The position numbers and the translations under genes are program-made. This document shows, one piece after another, positions 10,141 to 23,060 of a DNA stretch of 64,000 bases; position 1 is the first letter of the stretch, and every line of letters starts with the position of its first letter. The DNA is taken from positions 22,821,789 through 22,885,788 of the forward strand of contig NC_037091.1 in assembly GCF_002994745.2 (NCBI RefSeq), given 5' to 3'. The notes under the pieces were generated by a model, which saw only the letters and a program-made list of their open reading frames with translations, did not search any database and was not told where the DNA came from. The DNA is from Rosa chinensis (lineage: Eukaryota > Streptophyta > Magnoliopsida > Rosales > Rosaceae).

Positions 10141-11334
10141 AACTGGCATTCCTATGGAGCAAAATAAAATTTTATGTATAAGTATATCCTTAGTTTTGCT
10201 AAGATTAAGAAATTATTCTTAAAATTCTATGTTCAGTTATGAGAATAAATAACAAAAGAACATCATATACACAGAACATATAAATTCAGCAAAAACAAAC
10301 ACAATATATCAGACATATATATTGCATTCAAAACCATAGGGAAAATTTTGTTTAACAATACCAGCCTAATATGTGAGCATAAGACAAATATTCCTTAGTT
10401 TCCTTTTCATAGGACTAAAACAAGTAAAACATGGTTGTTCCAGATTAGTCATGACCTGCATGGTTGAAGAAAAAATGTAGAAGTCTATATATGTTCCAGT
10501 TGTCTATCATATGCTACTTTAGTACATTTAATTATGTAAAGTTTATAACCTCCTGTAAGAGATACAATCACAATTCTATTGCATGAAAGTACAGGCTTTG
10601 ATCAATCTTTAACCTTATGATTACACAATCAACTCAATGAAGAATTGATGGGTACAACATGTTCATTAAGTCCATCATCCAGCCATCGATCAATTACAAT
10701 TGGTTTCTTCATCTTTTCATTCTGAAAAGCCAAATTAAGATGCTTGTGAATATCTTTAAGCAATATTTTTATGGAGAATATTTTGCATCTAATTCACAAC
10801 AGTAATGCATCAATTTTCATAATAGCAATATTGTTTTAATCACAATCTTCGCATCACATATAGGAACTTCATACTTATTCCATTCAACCCAGAACATAAT
10901 TCAACAAATTTGATACCAAATATGAGGCTATTTCGAAAAACTAACCTGGACATCTCCAAGGCGCTGCATAAGAGAGTTAGCGGAAGCAAAATAGATATGT
11001 AGAAAAGCTTTTTGAAACCTTCTGATCCTAATTCACATGTCAATTTGATTCCAAAACCTTGATGAAAGAAAACCCCAATTTTCATGCTCATGGAACTCTA
11101 GAACCCAAAACCCAAAAAACGAGTTATGAAAACATGCTTGCTGTATATCCATTGTAAAACAATAATTTCCCTTCTTCTTTTTTTAATTTAAGATGGGCTT
11201 GGCCCAATTTGGGTCAAAAGGCTTTAAAACATGATACAACAAACTTGATCTGCGTGGTGTTTTCTTGAGCAAAAATATGCAAGTCATTCAACAATCAAGC
11301 ATGTAATAAATTGATCTAAAACTCTGTGAAAGAA
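10141..11334 (-). other. Leader-like non-coding region of the copia element
   Basis: About 1.2 kb between the gag start and the primer-binding site contains no recognised domain. It is much longer than a usual copia leader, so it may include a small secondary insertion. The 83-codon minus frame at 10840-11091 is not recognised. Confidence 0.45.
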
Positions 11335-11346
11335 GCTCTGATACCA
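11335..11346 (-). promoter_or_regulatory. Primer-binding site (initiator tRNA-Met type)
   Basis: The minus strand reads TGGTATCAGAGC, the standard plant copia primer-binding site. It is followed on the plus strand by AA and then TG, the expected end of the 5' LTR. Confidence 0.88.
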
Positions 11347-11348
11347 AA

Positions 11349-11830
11349 TGTAATATTAATACAAACAGACAAGGATCACAATCACAAAGTCTATAGATAC
11401 AAAACATGCTTATGTGAACTGAATAGTACTAACCTTGAGTATTCTTGTTGATCAAGTCGTTGATGGCTAAGGTCTTCTGCTTTTCACCAAGAGCGAGTTC
11501 CTCTCTATGGGTCAAAGTTCTGTATACTCAGTGATGGTGGAAGCAGGGACCGAGGCATTTTTTATATAGGAGTTGTATGTAGCCCCCTCCCATAAAGAGA
11601 ATCTATTAAACATAACCTACATAGATATTCTGCCTTTAATTCCTTAAACATATCTGATGCTACTTACCTAAAACAAGTAGCAATAGGATTCTCAAATATC
11701 TATTGCTCCAGATTACACAATAGATTATAAGATTCGACTCATATCACAATCCCATTACTTAACCTTCAAGTAAAGCAAACAATCAATGCAGATTTCCTTC
11801 ATGATAGTGATGAGTTCATAATTATTTCTT
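11349..11830 (-). repeat. Candidate 5' LTR of the copia element
   Basis: The sequence starts with TG directly beside the primer-binding site and contains a TATA-like TTTATATAG near 11560. It has no coding potential. The right limit is uncertain because no partner LTR is present for comparison. Confidence 0.5.
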
Positions 11831-12786
11831 ACAGTTTGGACCCGAAAAATCGAAAAACTGGCTTGAACGGGACCAAAATCGACAGTTCGATTTGATTTTT
11901 TCTCTTAGTTTTACAATTCCATTTAGGTTCAGACCATATGCTTATTTTGTCAGTTCGATCTTGAGATCCTGATTTTCAAATTTCGGTTTACCCGAACCAA
12001 GTTGATGGTATATATATTAAGTATATTCTTTAATTGGGTGACAATGTTTGAGTGTACAAGCCTATTGTTGCAGCACCATTTCTCCACCTATGGTCCGGTA
12101 AAGCTAACTTACATTAACAATAAAAAAGAGAAGCCCTAAGCTTGTGAGAGGACCTGTGTGGTACTGGTAAGGGTCTTCCGATGATCAAGTGAGCAATGAT
12201 CATAAGAAAGATAATTATAAAGAAGTGAGTCGGAATGATTCGTTTACCATGGTGGTGGAGTGAACTCTAGGGTTTTCTTAGTAAAGCTTGATTAAGCTTA
12301 GTTTAGCTCTCCTGACGTTGGTTATCCGGAGACAAAGTATAAGAATACTTTATATAGAGGACCTTTTAGGATTCGTGAAACCCTAATGCACTTGGCATCC
12401 ATGGAAAGCTAGTTAGGCTCTCCAATTGTTTAGCTGTGAGGGCATAAGCCACACAATGTCCCTTAGGTAGAGTGGACCCATGTAGATGGGTCACCACACA
12501 CTCAAACATGTGACGAGGGCCTTTTGTCTGTTCTGGACGGAGTGGTGCCGCGATTCCTCTTGGTCTTTGGGCTAGTGCGTGGAGTAGGTTGGACTTGGTT
12601 GTTACTCAGTTTGGAGGTAGTCGATTTCCAGATTCGTGGATCCGAGTCTACATTGAGCTGGCCATGGGCCGGAGGTAACAGGACCCAAATTGAATTTCAC
12701 TCTGAAACCCGAACTTACCTTAAAAGAAATTCTACCAAAAATTAGGTGGAACTTCCCATAAAAGTGGACTGCCCAAATAAACAAAC
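11831..12786. other. Transposon-like non-coding DNA
   Basis: No gene is seen. A stretch near 12330-12360 has a TATA-like TTTATATAGAGG, and the text around it resembles an LTR promoter. No ends or coding domains allow assignment. Confidence 0.4.
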
Positions 12787-12917
12787 CTGAACATAAAACT
12801 TAAATCATCAGCACACCAACTACTTTTACATTCCAAATATACACATTCCAAGTACACCACTTTAAAACATACTTAAACAATTTGGTGATCAGAGCAATTC
12901 TACGAATATAAAACCAC

Positions 12918-12919
<2 letters not shown>

Positions 12920-12950
<31 letters not shown>
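12920..12950. repeat. (AT)n microsatellite
   Basis: About 30 bp of alternating A and T within the LTR region. Confidence 0.95.
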
Positions 12951-12953
<3 letters not shown>

Positions 12954-13370
12954 TAGGTTAAACAATAACTTACAATGAAGATAAAGGTGGCGGACACTAT
13001 GCCTCGACGCCTACGAACGCTCGATCTCAACTAGTCTGCAGATTGGGCACGAGAAATCGAAAAGCCCAGGAAAAAGCATTTTAAAATTTTTAGAGTGGGT
13101 GGACAAAAAACAAAAAAGTAAATGTAAATAAAGTAAAATGAATATTTAATGCTTTCCCAAATTTATTCTCTTAAAAACTGTGCTGCAGTGCAAAATGAAA
13201 ATCGATAAAATGCTCTTGATTATTCTCTAGTACTGATATCTCAACATGAATTCAAATCCTCTGTAAACCATCTCAAAATCCTTTGAAAACCACTCATAAA
13301 GAAATATCGCAAATCACTTTAGGAGTCTCAAAAATCCCATTAAAATTACTCATATCGTAAAATAGGCAAT

Positions 13371-13685
13371 GACTAGAGGGAACTGCAGACCAGTCATCTC
13401 ATGCCACTTGAAGGATACTACTGACTGGAGAAGCATCGGAGGGTACTGCCGACCGGATAAGGAGGTGATGGTTAGAGGGTACTGCCAACTAAATATAAAT
13501 AGTTAGAGGGTACTATCGACTAACTACCTCATGCTATCATAAGGGTACTGCCGACCAAATGACGCATCGGAGGGTACTGCCGACTGGAATTATATTTTGG
13601 AGGGTATTGCTGACCATAATATTGTCTGGAGGGTACTGCTGACCAGACTATTACCTGGAGGGTACTGTAGACCAGGTAATGCATG
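13371..13685. repeat. Array of about ten variable-stem hairpins with constant core
   Basis: A core close to GAGGGTACTGCCGAC recurs about every 30 bp. Each copy is bordered by short arms that are complementary to each other but differ between copies. Examples are ATGACT/AGTCAT, AGTTAG/CTAACT, ATATT/AATAT, GTCTGG/CCAGAC and ATTACCTGG/CCAGGTAAT. Copies 2, 3 and 7 are imperfect. The array lies in the 3' part of the minus-strand LTR. Confidence 0.85.
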
Positions 13686-14944
13686 CATGCGCTGACATAT
13701 TTACCTCCCCAAATAAATTGAACACATAAAATTTCTCGTATAATATTGAAACTCAAGAAATATCAAGAAATCGATCATATTTAGATCTCCATTATTCTCT
13801 CAAAATCTCGATACTCAAGATACTCGAATATAAGTGAATGCTTTCGAATATAAGTCAATATTAACTCTGTAAATCATCAATAAATCTTCGAAAGCATAAA
13901 TAAAGAAATCTCGATAAATCAAAGCTCATAAAACTCAATATCTCAATAATTTAAATCATAAATTAAATCTCATAATAAATAATGCCCAACAGTAATACTG
14001 CATGCATAATAATTTAAAAACAAATGTCTACTCACAGATTTGCAGCTATGAAAGCCGTCCAATGATTTCTTCCTCGAACTCGGTCTACACGCTATCCTAA
14101 ATAAATTGATATAATAAATAACTATTTTTCGATAATCGAAATTAAATTGACGATAATAAAATCAAATTCCTATAAACGATAATTCATCGAAACCTCGAAA
14201 TCATGTCAGAAGGAGCTTACACTTCATATGCCATGTTGACTCAATAGTTATAACAACCATCGAAAGCTAGGGTCGATCCAACGATCGGATCTTCTTGAAG
14301 CGGAACCCGAATTTTTGAAATTTCAGAAATTCCCAACAATCCCAAGGTTCGTCGTATGGCTTCCAAACTACATCCACAAGCTCGTAACAATGAGCTCAAC
14401 CCAACAAACCAAAGTAGGACACCAGAAATGGCCGAACGCGCACCCACGAGCTGCCACAAGAAACTTTGCGTGGGCCCTATGCGTCGCCAATTCCAACCCC
14501 GATTTGGGTCACCAAACCTATACCAAATTTATCTTTAAAAAATCTTCAACAACTTTCTCAACTACAACATTGGTCAATTTCAAGTGTATAGATTGAAATT
14601 TACCTCGAAACCCAGAAGAACCCAAGATTTCTTCTCACCATCGATTCTCCTTCCTCCGGCTGAATTGGAGCTAGCAACTGGGTGGGTTTAGACCATGAAG
14701 AAGAGAGCTTCAAGATGTGGGTGGTGGGGTAGCCGGATATGGCCAGAAAAATCAAGAATTTGGCCAGAAATCCTAAAACTGGTCGGCAAGATTTTTGCTC
14801 CTTGCATCGTCCACCGTCGGAATTGTTGTACACCGCCACCACTGAAAGGAAGAGGGAGAGAAGGCGGTTCAAATGGGACTTGTTTCACGGCTAGAGGTGG
14901 CCGAAATCTACGCCGGTGAGGCTGAGAAGGTTCGCCGGATTCAA

Positions 14945-15074
<130 letters not shown>

Positions 15075-15409
15075 ACTTCTCAAAATGGAAGTCCCCAAAA
15101 TAGCAAGTTTCCCCTTCAAGAAACATCTAAATATGCTTAAACCAATTTCTCAAAATTTACAACTGCCAGATAGTTTTGACCTTTATAACTTCTTCGTTAC
15201 AACTTTAGTTTTAACGTACCGCCTGTCTACGAACTCGGTTTAACATGCCCTACAACTTTCTGGAAGGAAGTTTTCTAAAAAATCGAGCCGAACAAAAAGT
15301 CAACCCTTGAAACCCCTAAAAACTTTGATACGAAGGTAAAAAGTAAATATAATTCTCGTTTACCGTCCAATGACAAGTAAACATGTAAGTTTAGGTAAAG
15401 GGCATAACA

Positions 15410-17489
15410 AGAGCCCATACCCCATGAGGGCATTCTGGTCATATCATCATTGGTCTCGAATACTCACTTGGTAAGTGAGATACATGGCTTCCACAACTGG
15501 GCTAATGAACATGTTCCGAAGCCCATTGTGTAGCATACATCTACTCGTGGAGACTCCCTTTGGATGAAGCCATTCTGCTGTATGTAGCTTATATGTCTTC
15601 TAGGGCCATTTGGGTTGTATCCCTTGATGGATCCTGATCCTTTAGTGGGCTAGTCATGAAGCTTGGGTGTATCTTGATGCTAGTTCAGTCATTTTCCCCT
15701 TCTTGATGGTTCTGTATGGGATGCTGAAATTATTTATGCCTCCATATCTATCATATTATAGTAAACTTGCCCACACTCTATTACTTCTCTATATAAAGAT
15801 AAAACCTAGTCTATGTTAGCCAAATAGCCACCCTCAAGTATAACAAGTACAAGTAATAATATAGGGATTTAAGAAAGGTTGTTAAACCCACAAGGATTTG
15901 ATTCCTTTCACTAGCTAGGGTATTACCCTAAGGAGAGTTAGAATATGCAAATGAATAATCACAAACCTAAATTTACAAGGAAATCTAGGCTCATGGTGAA
16001 TATGTGCATTGTGATGGAAGTAAAATTGTTTGTTTTATAGAGTAGTTAACCAAATTAAATTAAAATGCTCAAATGCAAACTAAACTAGTAATATAATGGA
16101 TGAAGTTAGGGGTTGGATTGTCTACCACTAACTTCCCTTGCAAGTATATTGAAATTCAAATACAAGTGATGCTATTATAATTTCCCAATCACCCTCTTTG
16201 CATCCAGATAAGACTACAAAGGCTTAAACTACTCCATTAATGTTATCAATTCCAACTGGATAAGTCTAGAATTAACTACCGAAGAACAAATCCTATTACT
16301 GGTTAAGTCTCAATTCATTGTTCTTAGATGCATAAAGCTTTGAGTTTAGATAATCATGCAAGCAAACCAATCCTAGATATAGATGATTTTAACTCACAAC
16401 ATTCACATGCACATAGAGAATGTTATCATGCTATCAATGCCTAAGGTAAGGTTAACTACTCTCTAAAAAAAATTTTATGAGATAACAAACACAACACATT
16501 CAAAGTATTTAAGTTTGAATGAATATTGCATTCACTTCTTGAATTAGCATCTGAAGATGAAAATAACAAATAACATCAAATGTAAATTAAAATATCAATT
16601 CATACAAGTTTGGCTAGGGTTGAACCTAGCCCCAACAAAGTAACTACTCACTCAAAATCATACAAACTAGTATCAAATCTATAAAGTACATCAAGGTAAA
16701 TTAAAGAGTTAAGGAAAGAATGAACTAGTTGGAGCTTGACAAATCAATGGGTAGCTTCTCCTTCGTTTTTCTCCTTCAATGCTCCTTGAGTCCTCCTTGA
16801 TGGTGGAATAGATGGATGGATGGATGATGAATTTCTTGTTGATGGTGAATGGAACAGTGATGAAGATATGATGTTCCTTTGGCTAACTTTAAGTGGTGGT
16901 GATAGAGTAGTGGTTGTGGTGATAGAGTTTATGGTGGTGGAAGATGGTAGTTGTGATGGTGGTGATGGAGGTTGAGGAGTATGGATATTATGAGTTTGGA
17001 TTTTTGAGAGGTGGCTATAGAGGTTTTGTGAAGGACATTGAGAGAGAAAGAAGATGTAATGGAGTGGTATGGGTGATGGTTCAAGAGTGTAATGAATGGA
17101 TACTTATATAGAGGAGAGATAGAGGTGTAAAATGACGAAGAAAGGCAAAGGGTGCAGCTATATCTCTTAAAGGAAATGAAATGGGCAAGGAGATGGAGTG
17201 TTAGAGTAGGTTTAGGTCACTAAAGTCAAGGGGAAAATCATGGGAGATAAGGTGTGTGATTGGAGTAGGGAAATGATTAAGAAACATGGTGATTGACCCC
17301 TAGAAAAACATGGAAGATTTTTGTGTGTGATAGAGTGGACTTTTGGTCTAACATGGGGAATAGAGATGGTATGGTAAAAAGGGGAGAGGTGGTAGTTGAT
17401 TTGTAACCAAAAAGTTGGGATTTGGTTACAGGAGATGATGGTAAATGGATGTAATGAAATGAGTGTAATGTTACTTGTTAATGTCTAAG
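15410..17489. other. LTR-like non-coding DNA
   Basis: No gene is seen. Around 15835-15930, the reverse complement of the sequence resembles the end region of the solo LTR at 57926-60066: an ACAAGT word, then TACCCTC-like text, then a short AT-rich end. A minus-strand LTR of a related Ty3/gypsy family is therefore likely. A GATGGTGGTGATGG-rich stretch lies at 16800-17000. Borders are not resolved. Confidence 0.4.
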
Positions 17490-19780
17490 ATTTAGCGGTG
17501 GCTAAACCTTGGTTAACACTGGTCCGATGGGCGGACCGCTACTTGTGGTGTGATCGATACTTCCGATACTTATCAAGTAAAATACAAAGGGTATCAGAGG
17601 GAGACCACGCTGGGCGGTCTTCTCTTCTCCGATGCCTAAGTTAGTCAATGTATTTGTGTTGATAGAATAATAGTAGGTAAGTAGTAAATGCGTAATTAAT
17701 GAAGAGAGAGAAGAGAACCTTTTATAGGTGAGGAAGAGGCTGAGCTCTTCCATGTTTTTGATGTGGGACTGATATGCTTCAATTCCCAGCTTCTGAAGCT
17801 ACTGATGCTATCTTGGCGAGGTGTGTGGCAGCACATCAGCGATGATCTGGGGGTGAGCCAGGGCTCAGGCGGTAACCTGTTTGGCTGTGTTTCCTTAGGT
17901 CACTCCGTTGGTGGGAGTTGGTACCACTGGAGGTAGCATGAGCGTGGCTCATTATAGCTAATTATGGTTGCCAAATGTTTATGTAAGTACAAGTCCCCAG
18001 TCAAGGAGGGCAATCTTGGTTGGGGAGTTACTTAGCGGTTTGAAGCGTTATTTCCGCTAGACTTGCAAAAGCATAATTAGCGTCAGTGCGTTGTCAACCA
18101 TGGACTTACTAAGCAGACACTTTATACCCTTTCGAGTGGGCCCGTGCTAGGTCCCCCAGGGAGTCCCCCACTCCCCGGCTAAGATAGACCTCAATTTGGT
18201 CGGTGTATTGTTTGTTGAGGGGAGCTGCGCTGAGCAGAGGGTGTTAGGTAGCGAGCCTTATCTTTTATACCCGAGTGGTGGGGTCAACGTCCCTGATCAG
18301 GGCCTTCGTAGACTGTTGACGTGTCCCCTTATCCAGGAGGGATGTAGCTTGACTACACTGTCGTGTGGCGGTCGTTGTCAGAACGAGGCATTACCTCGGG
18401 AATCGCCGTTGGCAGAAGTCCCTCTGATAGTAAGCGGCAAGAAGTGTCGCAGGGACCTGGCTGGTTACTGCTCAGTGGAGGCTCACTTTCATGATGAAAG
18501 AGGAGAAGTTCCGCTAGCGGTGTTGCGCTTAGCGGAGACTGCCTTGCTTGCAAGACGAAAAGGGAGAAGTTCCGCTAGTGGTGTTGCCCTTAGCTGAGAT
18601 TATCTCGCTTGTAAGATGAAAAGGGAGATTGTCTCGCTTACAAGAAGAAAAGTGAGAAGTTCCGCTAGCAGCGTTGTGCTTAGCCGAGACTGCAAGATGA
18701 AAAGGGAGATTGTCTCGCTTGCAAGAAGAAAAGTGAGAAGTTCCGCTAGCAGCGTTGTGCTTAGCCGAGACTGCAAGATGAAAAGGGAGAAGTTTCGCTA
18801 GCGGTGTTGCGCTTAGCGGAGACTGTCTCGCTTGCAAGACGAAAAGGGAGAAGTTCCGCTAAAGGTGTTGCCCTTAGCGGAGACTGTCTAGCTTGCAAGA
18901 TGAAAAGGGAGAAGTTCCGCTAGAGGAGATTGTCTCGCTTGCAAGACAAAAAGGGAGAAATTCCGTTCCGCTAACGGTGATGCACTTAGCGGAGACTGTC
19001 TCGCTTGCAAGACGAAAAGGGAGAAGTTTCGCTAGCGGTGTTGCGCTTGGCGGAGACTGTCGATGATTGGTATGTTTGCCTTTTGACGGTTACTTCGGAT
19101 AGACGCTTCGTCTGACGGCGCCCGACCGTTAAGCATTGGGTTAGCGTGTGGGATAACGACTCCTCAGCACGCCCATATCTTCGCCATTAATGTGAGTAAT
19201 TATGGATTTTGTAACCGAGGCGTTAATCGGGAGAGTAAGTCTGATCGTGGGGCACGTGTATAGTTGTCGTGTGATGTCGTTTTCCAGCTGACGACTTACA
19301 ATTGTTTGACGTTGACATAAAAGAGAGGGAAACCACAGTGGTTTTGATATCTTCTTCACTTCAAACCCAAATCGTTGTCTTCAACCTTGCTCTCTGAGAG
19401 CCAAGGATTGTGTTCTGCAAATCAAGTGTTGCTGTTTGAAGAGAGAGAGTCGTCGTCTGGAGGTTAGTCTTCTGCGAGCGCATCAAGGGTTCTGCTACTT
19501 CAGGTTGGTAATCTGATCTGAGCCTCATCCTGTTTTATTGTTTCTTTTTTTTTTTTTTTGCCGTTTGGTATTTGGAGTGATTTCTGCTATTCGCTTGTGT
19601 GGTCTGAGGGTGTAGGATGAGTTTCGGGGATGGGTTGTGGTGTTTGATAGAGAGTTGAGGTTTATGGATTTGCTAGATGGTCGAATCTGGGCTTTTGGAT
19701 TCATACAAACATTGTTCTTGTCTTGGCTATTTCTGGGTTTTCTGGGTAATTATTCTTGGTGTTCTTGGTACAGGTCTGTC
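17490..19780 (-). repeat. LTR / untranslated region of a Ty3/gypsy element with antisense ORF
   Basis: This non-coding, GC-richer stretch precedes the antisense frame at 19802 and contains the tandem repeats at 18489-19062. A minus-strand TATA-like CTATAAAAGG occurs near 17715, as expected for a minus-strand LTR promoter. On the plus strand an ACATAAAAGAG box near 19315 is followed by a pyrimidine-rich leader and could drive the antisense frame. Exact LTR limits are not visible. Confidence 0.5.
18489..19062. repeat. Tandem repeat, about 61-bp unit, about nine copies
   Basis: Units start with AAGACGAAAAGGGAGAAG or close variants near 18489, 18551, 18614, 18693, 18774, 18835, 18896, 18943 and 19009. 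Spacing is usually 61-63 bp, with two longer (about 80 bp) and one shorter unit. Most units hold CCGCTA and, about 13 bp later, TAGCGG, so each can fold into a hairpin. Frames across it are repeat artefacts. Confidence 0.9.
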
Positions 19781-19801
19781 ATAGGGATAGTTTAGATCGT
19801 T

Positions 19802-22539
19802 TTGGAACTGACTGACCTGGGTTTTAGGGTTTTTCCGATGGCTAGAGTCATAGAGATTTCTAGCAGTGAGGATTCCGGATCTGACGTATCGCTCAGCGGT
19901 TCCGATAGGGCCTTTATTGATTTGTTGCATTTGCCTGCCCCTGCAGGAACCCTACCGTCGGAACTGTTGAACATCCAACCCTTACAAACCATACCGTGGG
20001 ATGTAGCGATGGCTCGTGCTGGTCGGGCGGAAAGTTCTAGGGCAAGGGAGGACACTGCCGTTAGCAGTCGGCGCGAGGAGAGGCTAGCGAGCAATAGTGC
20101 CGCTAGGTTCCACTGAAGGGGGAGAGGCTGGCGGAGAAGAGATAAAGTCAGCCTGGGTCCTTCATGATGGTACCACGGTTGACGAGGCGAGCGGTGCGAT
20201 GACTGCGTCGGCGGTAAATCGCATGAAGAGGATATTCTGCCTCCCTGGCGTAGTGAAACTCCGTCAGTCGAAGGGAGATGAGAGAGCGTCAATTTTTCTA
20301 GAGGGGCACGCCGCCGTGCACAAGGCCATCTTCAACCAAGGAGCGACATTTTCGCTGCTGCCAAACCTCCAAATCTTGGTTTGCGAGTTCGACCTTGCAT
20401 TTAGGCAAATTTTCCCTAATATGTGGCGGTTACTGATGGCACTGAACTCGCTTTGGCGTTTGTCCTGCTGTGAAGGGCCAACCGTAACAGAGGTACTTTA
20501 CTTCTATGAGCTGGTGTATGTGAGGCGCTAGGGATACAGCGGACAAGTGAATCTTACATGCCAGCAGGGGGCGCCTAAGTTGATCGAAAATTTGAAGGAT
20601 TCGATGTCTCCCTAGCGGTCGACCTTCTGTGTTGTGACCACGGGGTAGGACTATGATGCTGGGGTAAACAAAGGGGCACCGACGTTTAGAATTAAGTCAG
20701 AGTTTTAACCGATCCGAAGTTGTTGCTAGTCCCTGCTGACCAAGTTTGGCGATTTTTCTTGTTTGATATACCTTTGTTTTGTTCTAATCATTGCTCCTTT
20801 TGTGCTGTGTAGCGGGCCTACGCTTTAACTTGACACACGAGGAGGAGTGTTGTGTAGCAAGGATTAAGGGGTGTTGGTGGAACAGCAACCTTCTCGACCT
20901 TCGCCTACTCATTGGTTGGGAGTTGTTGGTCGACCTTCAGTTGACGCGCGCCCTTGGTAAGTGTCTCCCTCCAACGTATGATTTACTTCAACTTGTGCCA
21001 TGCTGACTAGCGTGTTTGTTTAGATACACTGCCGGGTAACAAAGCGAGCCGCGGCGCTTTTGATAAGGCAATGGACCGCGCAGAGATGCATAATTTCTTG
21101 GAAGGTATGTATGTCGCCGAGGCTGCTGCCCAGCACATCGTGGTTGATCCGCAGACGCTGGAGTTGAGCTAGGCGGAGACTGCGGTTGTGATGTCGATGC
21201 CGCATCATTCACACCTCGCTCCTGCTGGCCAGACCCTAGCATCGGTCGAGGGTGGCGACAAGCAAGGTGCTGCTAGAGGGAGCAAGGTCCCCTCCTCCCT
21301 TGTGAAGCCGACAGAGAGAGCGCCCGCCAATCGACGTGGGCCCCAGAAGGAGAGGGCGGTGCCCTCGAAGGAACCAGTTTCTATTGCGGGGTTGGAGCCG
21401 CAGACAAAATCGAGGCCTATAGCTGTTGGTGTTACACAGGCGGTTCTTCAGAGGAAGCGGTGGTAGAATGACGCAGATGAGGAAGATGAGGCGGCCGACG
21501 TGGAGACCATCGGGGCTCGCCAGCATAAGAAAACTAAGCAAGCCTCGCAGCCGGTGACTGTGGCTGTCGCTGGAGAGGTGCCACAGGGCGGTCTAGACTC
21601 ATTTTCTGCCTATGCGGAGTTTCTGACTGATCTCGAGAGGGAATTCCTGTTCCACCTCTGTGAGCGGCTCAGGTTCGGCGGGGTTGGATGGGACCGTTCG
21701 CTCAACGGCCATTCAGCTCAGCGTTTGGACATCTATCCGTCGGGATGCATGAGTTGTTCTTGACTGCGTCACACCAGCCTCAGGTCGAGCGGAAGCTGAA
21801 GGACGAGATCAAAGGTCTCCAGAGGGAGTTGGGGGAGGCCAAAGACAAGCTGGTGGATGTTGAGCGTTGCTTGACCAAGGCAGAATGTGACGCGATGGAT
21901 GCCCGCCGCAAGTTGAATGTAGCCATTGAGCGGGACCTCGAGCGGAACGACCATGTGTCCAAGCTGGAGCAAGACATAGTTCTGCTGTAAGAGAAGCTGG
22001 CGACTAAGGCTAAGTGGGCAGATATTCTCCAGCGGGAGTCTGCCGCCCTGTTTGTGAAGGTGAAGAGTTTGGAGGGCGACGTTGCCCGGCTGGAGCCTGA
22101 GAGGAGCCGCGTAGAGATCTCTGTCGTGGAGTTGTTCAAGCAGTCCCCAGAGTATAAGCAAGCTCTGATGGAGGCGGCGAAGGCTAGTGCCGCCGCTAAT
22201 TTGGACCTGTTGAACAAGAAGGGCTCCATTGACTGGGTCAAAGCGTCTTAGTCTGCCAGTACATCGAGTCAGCCGCCCGTGTCGGCGAGTGGGCCCATCG
22301 TTGATTAGATTGAGGGTGTACGATCTGGCAGTGGCGAGAGTGACCACGGTCAGCGGACTCCCCCGCCTACCCAATCCGAAGTCTCTGGGGCCAACTTTAT
22401 TGCGGCGCACACTTGGCCGGACGACACTATTGTGACGTTGAGTCCTACCGCTCCTGGGTCTGACCAGATGAGCCGCATAGGCACCCAACAGCCGCCGGTG
22501 CATAATGAAGAAGTCGCCACCGCTCCCAACAATCCCTGA
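19802..22539 (+). pseudogene. Antisense ORF of a Tat-like Ty3/gypsy element (plant-retroelement ORF with coiled coil)
   Basis: Interrupted plus-strand coding DNA is readable in several frames. From about 19838 an acidic Ser-rich start (VIEISSSEDSGSD) is seen. A domain at 20097-20531 follows, with the pattern FNQGATFSLLPNLQILV, FRQIFPNMWRLL and TVTEVLYFYELVY. This pattern is common in plant retroelement ORFs that are neither gag nor pol. A Pro/Arg/Ala-rich linker follows. Then comes a long coiled coil at about 21780-22250 (ELGEAKDKLVDVERCL, KLEQDIVLL, SLEGDVARLE). A Ser/Pro/Thr-rich tail ends at the TGA at 22537. Frameshifts and stops (for example near 20117, 20531, 21170 and 21990) make it a pseudogene. 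The pol remnant at 23061-23159 is on the other strand, which fits the antisense ORFs described for Tat/Retand-group elements. The molecular role of these proteins is unknown. Confidence 0.6.
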
Positions 22540-23060
22540 AGATTGTCTGAGCCTTGTGGTCCTACTCCTGCTTTGTTTTGTTTTTTTTTTTGGTAATGCT
22601 GCTAAGGCTTCTTGTTTTTGTAACTTGACAATATTTTTGGGCGGGGATTCCCAACCCTGAATATATGAAGTATTTGCTATTTGCATCTGAAATTTTTCCA
22701 AGTGTGGAATTGTGTAATGATTGCGTTGTTTGAAAGTTGCTATACCGCCAGAGCTTTGACTTGTGCTTTTGCCGATCAACGAAACATTAAAGGAATTAAA
22801 ATTGTTCCAAGTGCACGACGTAGCCGACGTGGTCCGCCAAATATTGTTGGTGTTGCTAGTTAACTCTTGTGCTTGGACTTGGTGACAATGGTCTGAATAA
22901 TTCCTCGTTTCATTGATAGTTAACAGATCAGCGTTTAAAAAAGCAGGGTTGTACCCATTGGGTAGCTTCCCTTAGCTAAATATTGAACAAGAATTTAGCT
23001 AAGTCAAGGTGCTCTTGGGTAGCGGCATGACTATTTGTAATAGTACTGAAGGTGTTCAGT

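Larger units (their letters stand above)
6084..11830 (-). mobile_element. Degenerate Ty1/copia LTR retrotransposon
   Basis: Reading on the minus strand, the order is LTR candidate, tRNA-Met-type primer-binding site (11335-11346), gag, CCHC knuckle, protease, integrase, reverse transcriptase, RNase H. Integrase before RT defines Ty1/copia. The polyprotein is broken by frameshifts and stops between nearly every domain, and the RT active site is mutated. The right boundary near 11830 is an estimate because no second LTR is available for comparison. The element is inactive. Confidence 0.85.

Noticed and set aside
12883..12896. Plus-strand TTGGTGATCAGAGC resembling a primer-binding site
   Set aside because: It has one extra base relative to the consensus and no LTR ends just upstream; kept only as a hint that the minus-strand LTR border is rearranged.
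13371..13685. Possible CRISPR-like array because of regularly spaced near-identical cores
   Set aside because: Plant nuclear context, spacers are not of uniform length, and the variable parts are stem arms that pair with each other; no cas genes.
20791..21006. Separate small gene
   Set aside because: It is a frame-shifted section of the degenerate antisense ORF region.
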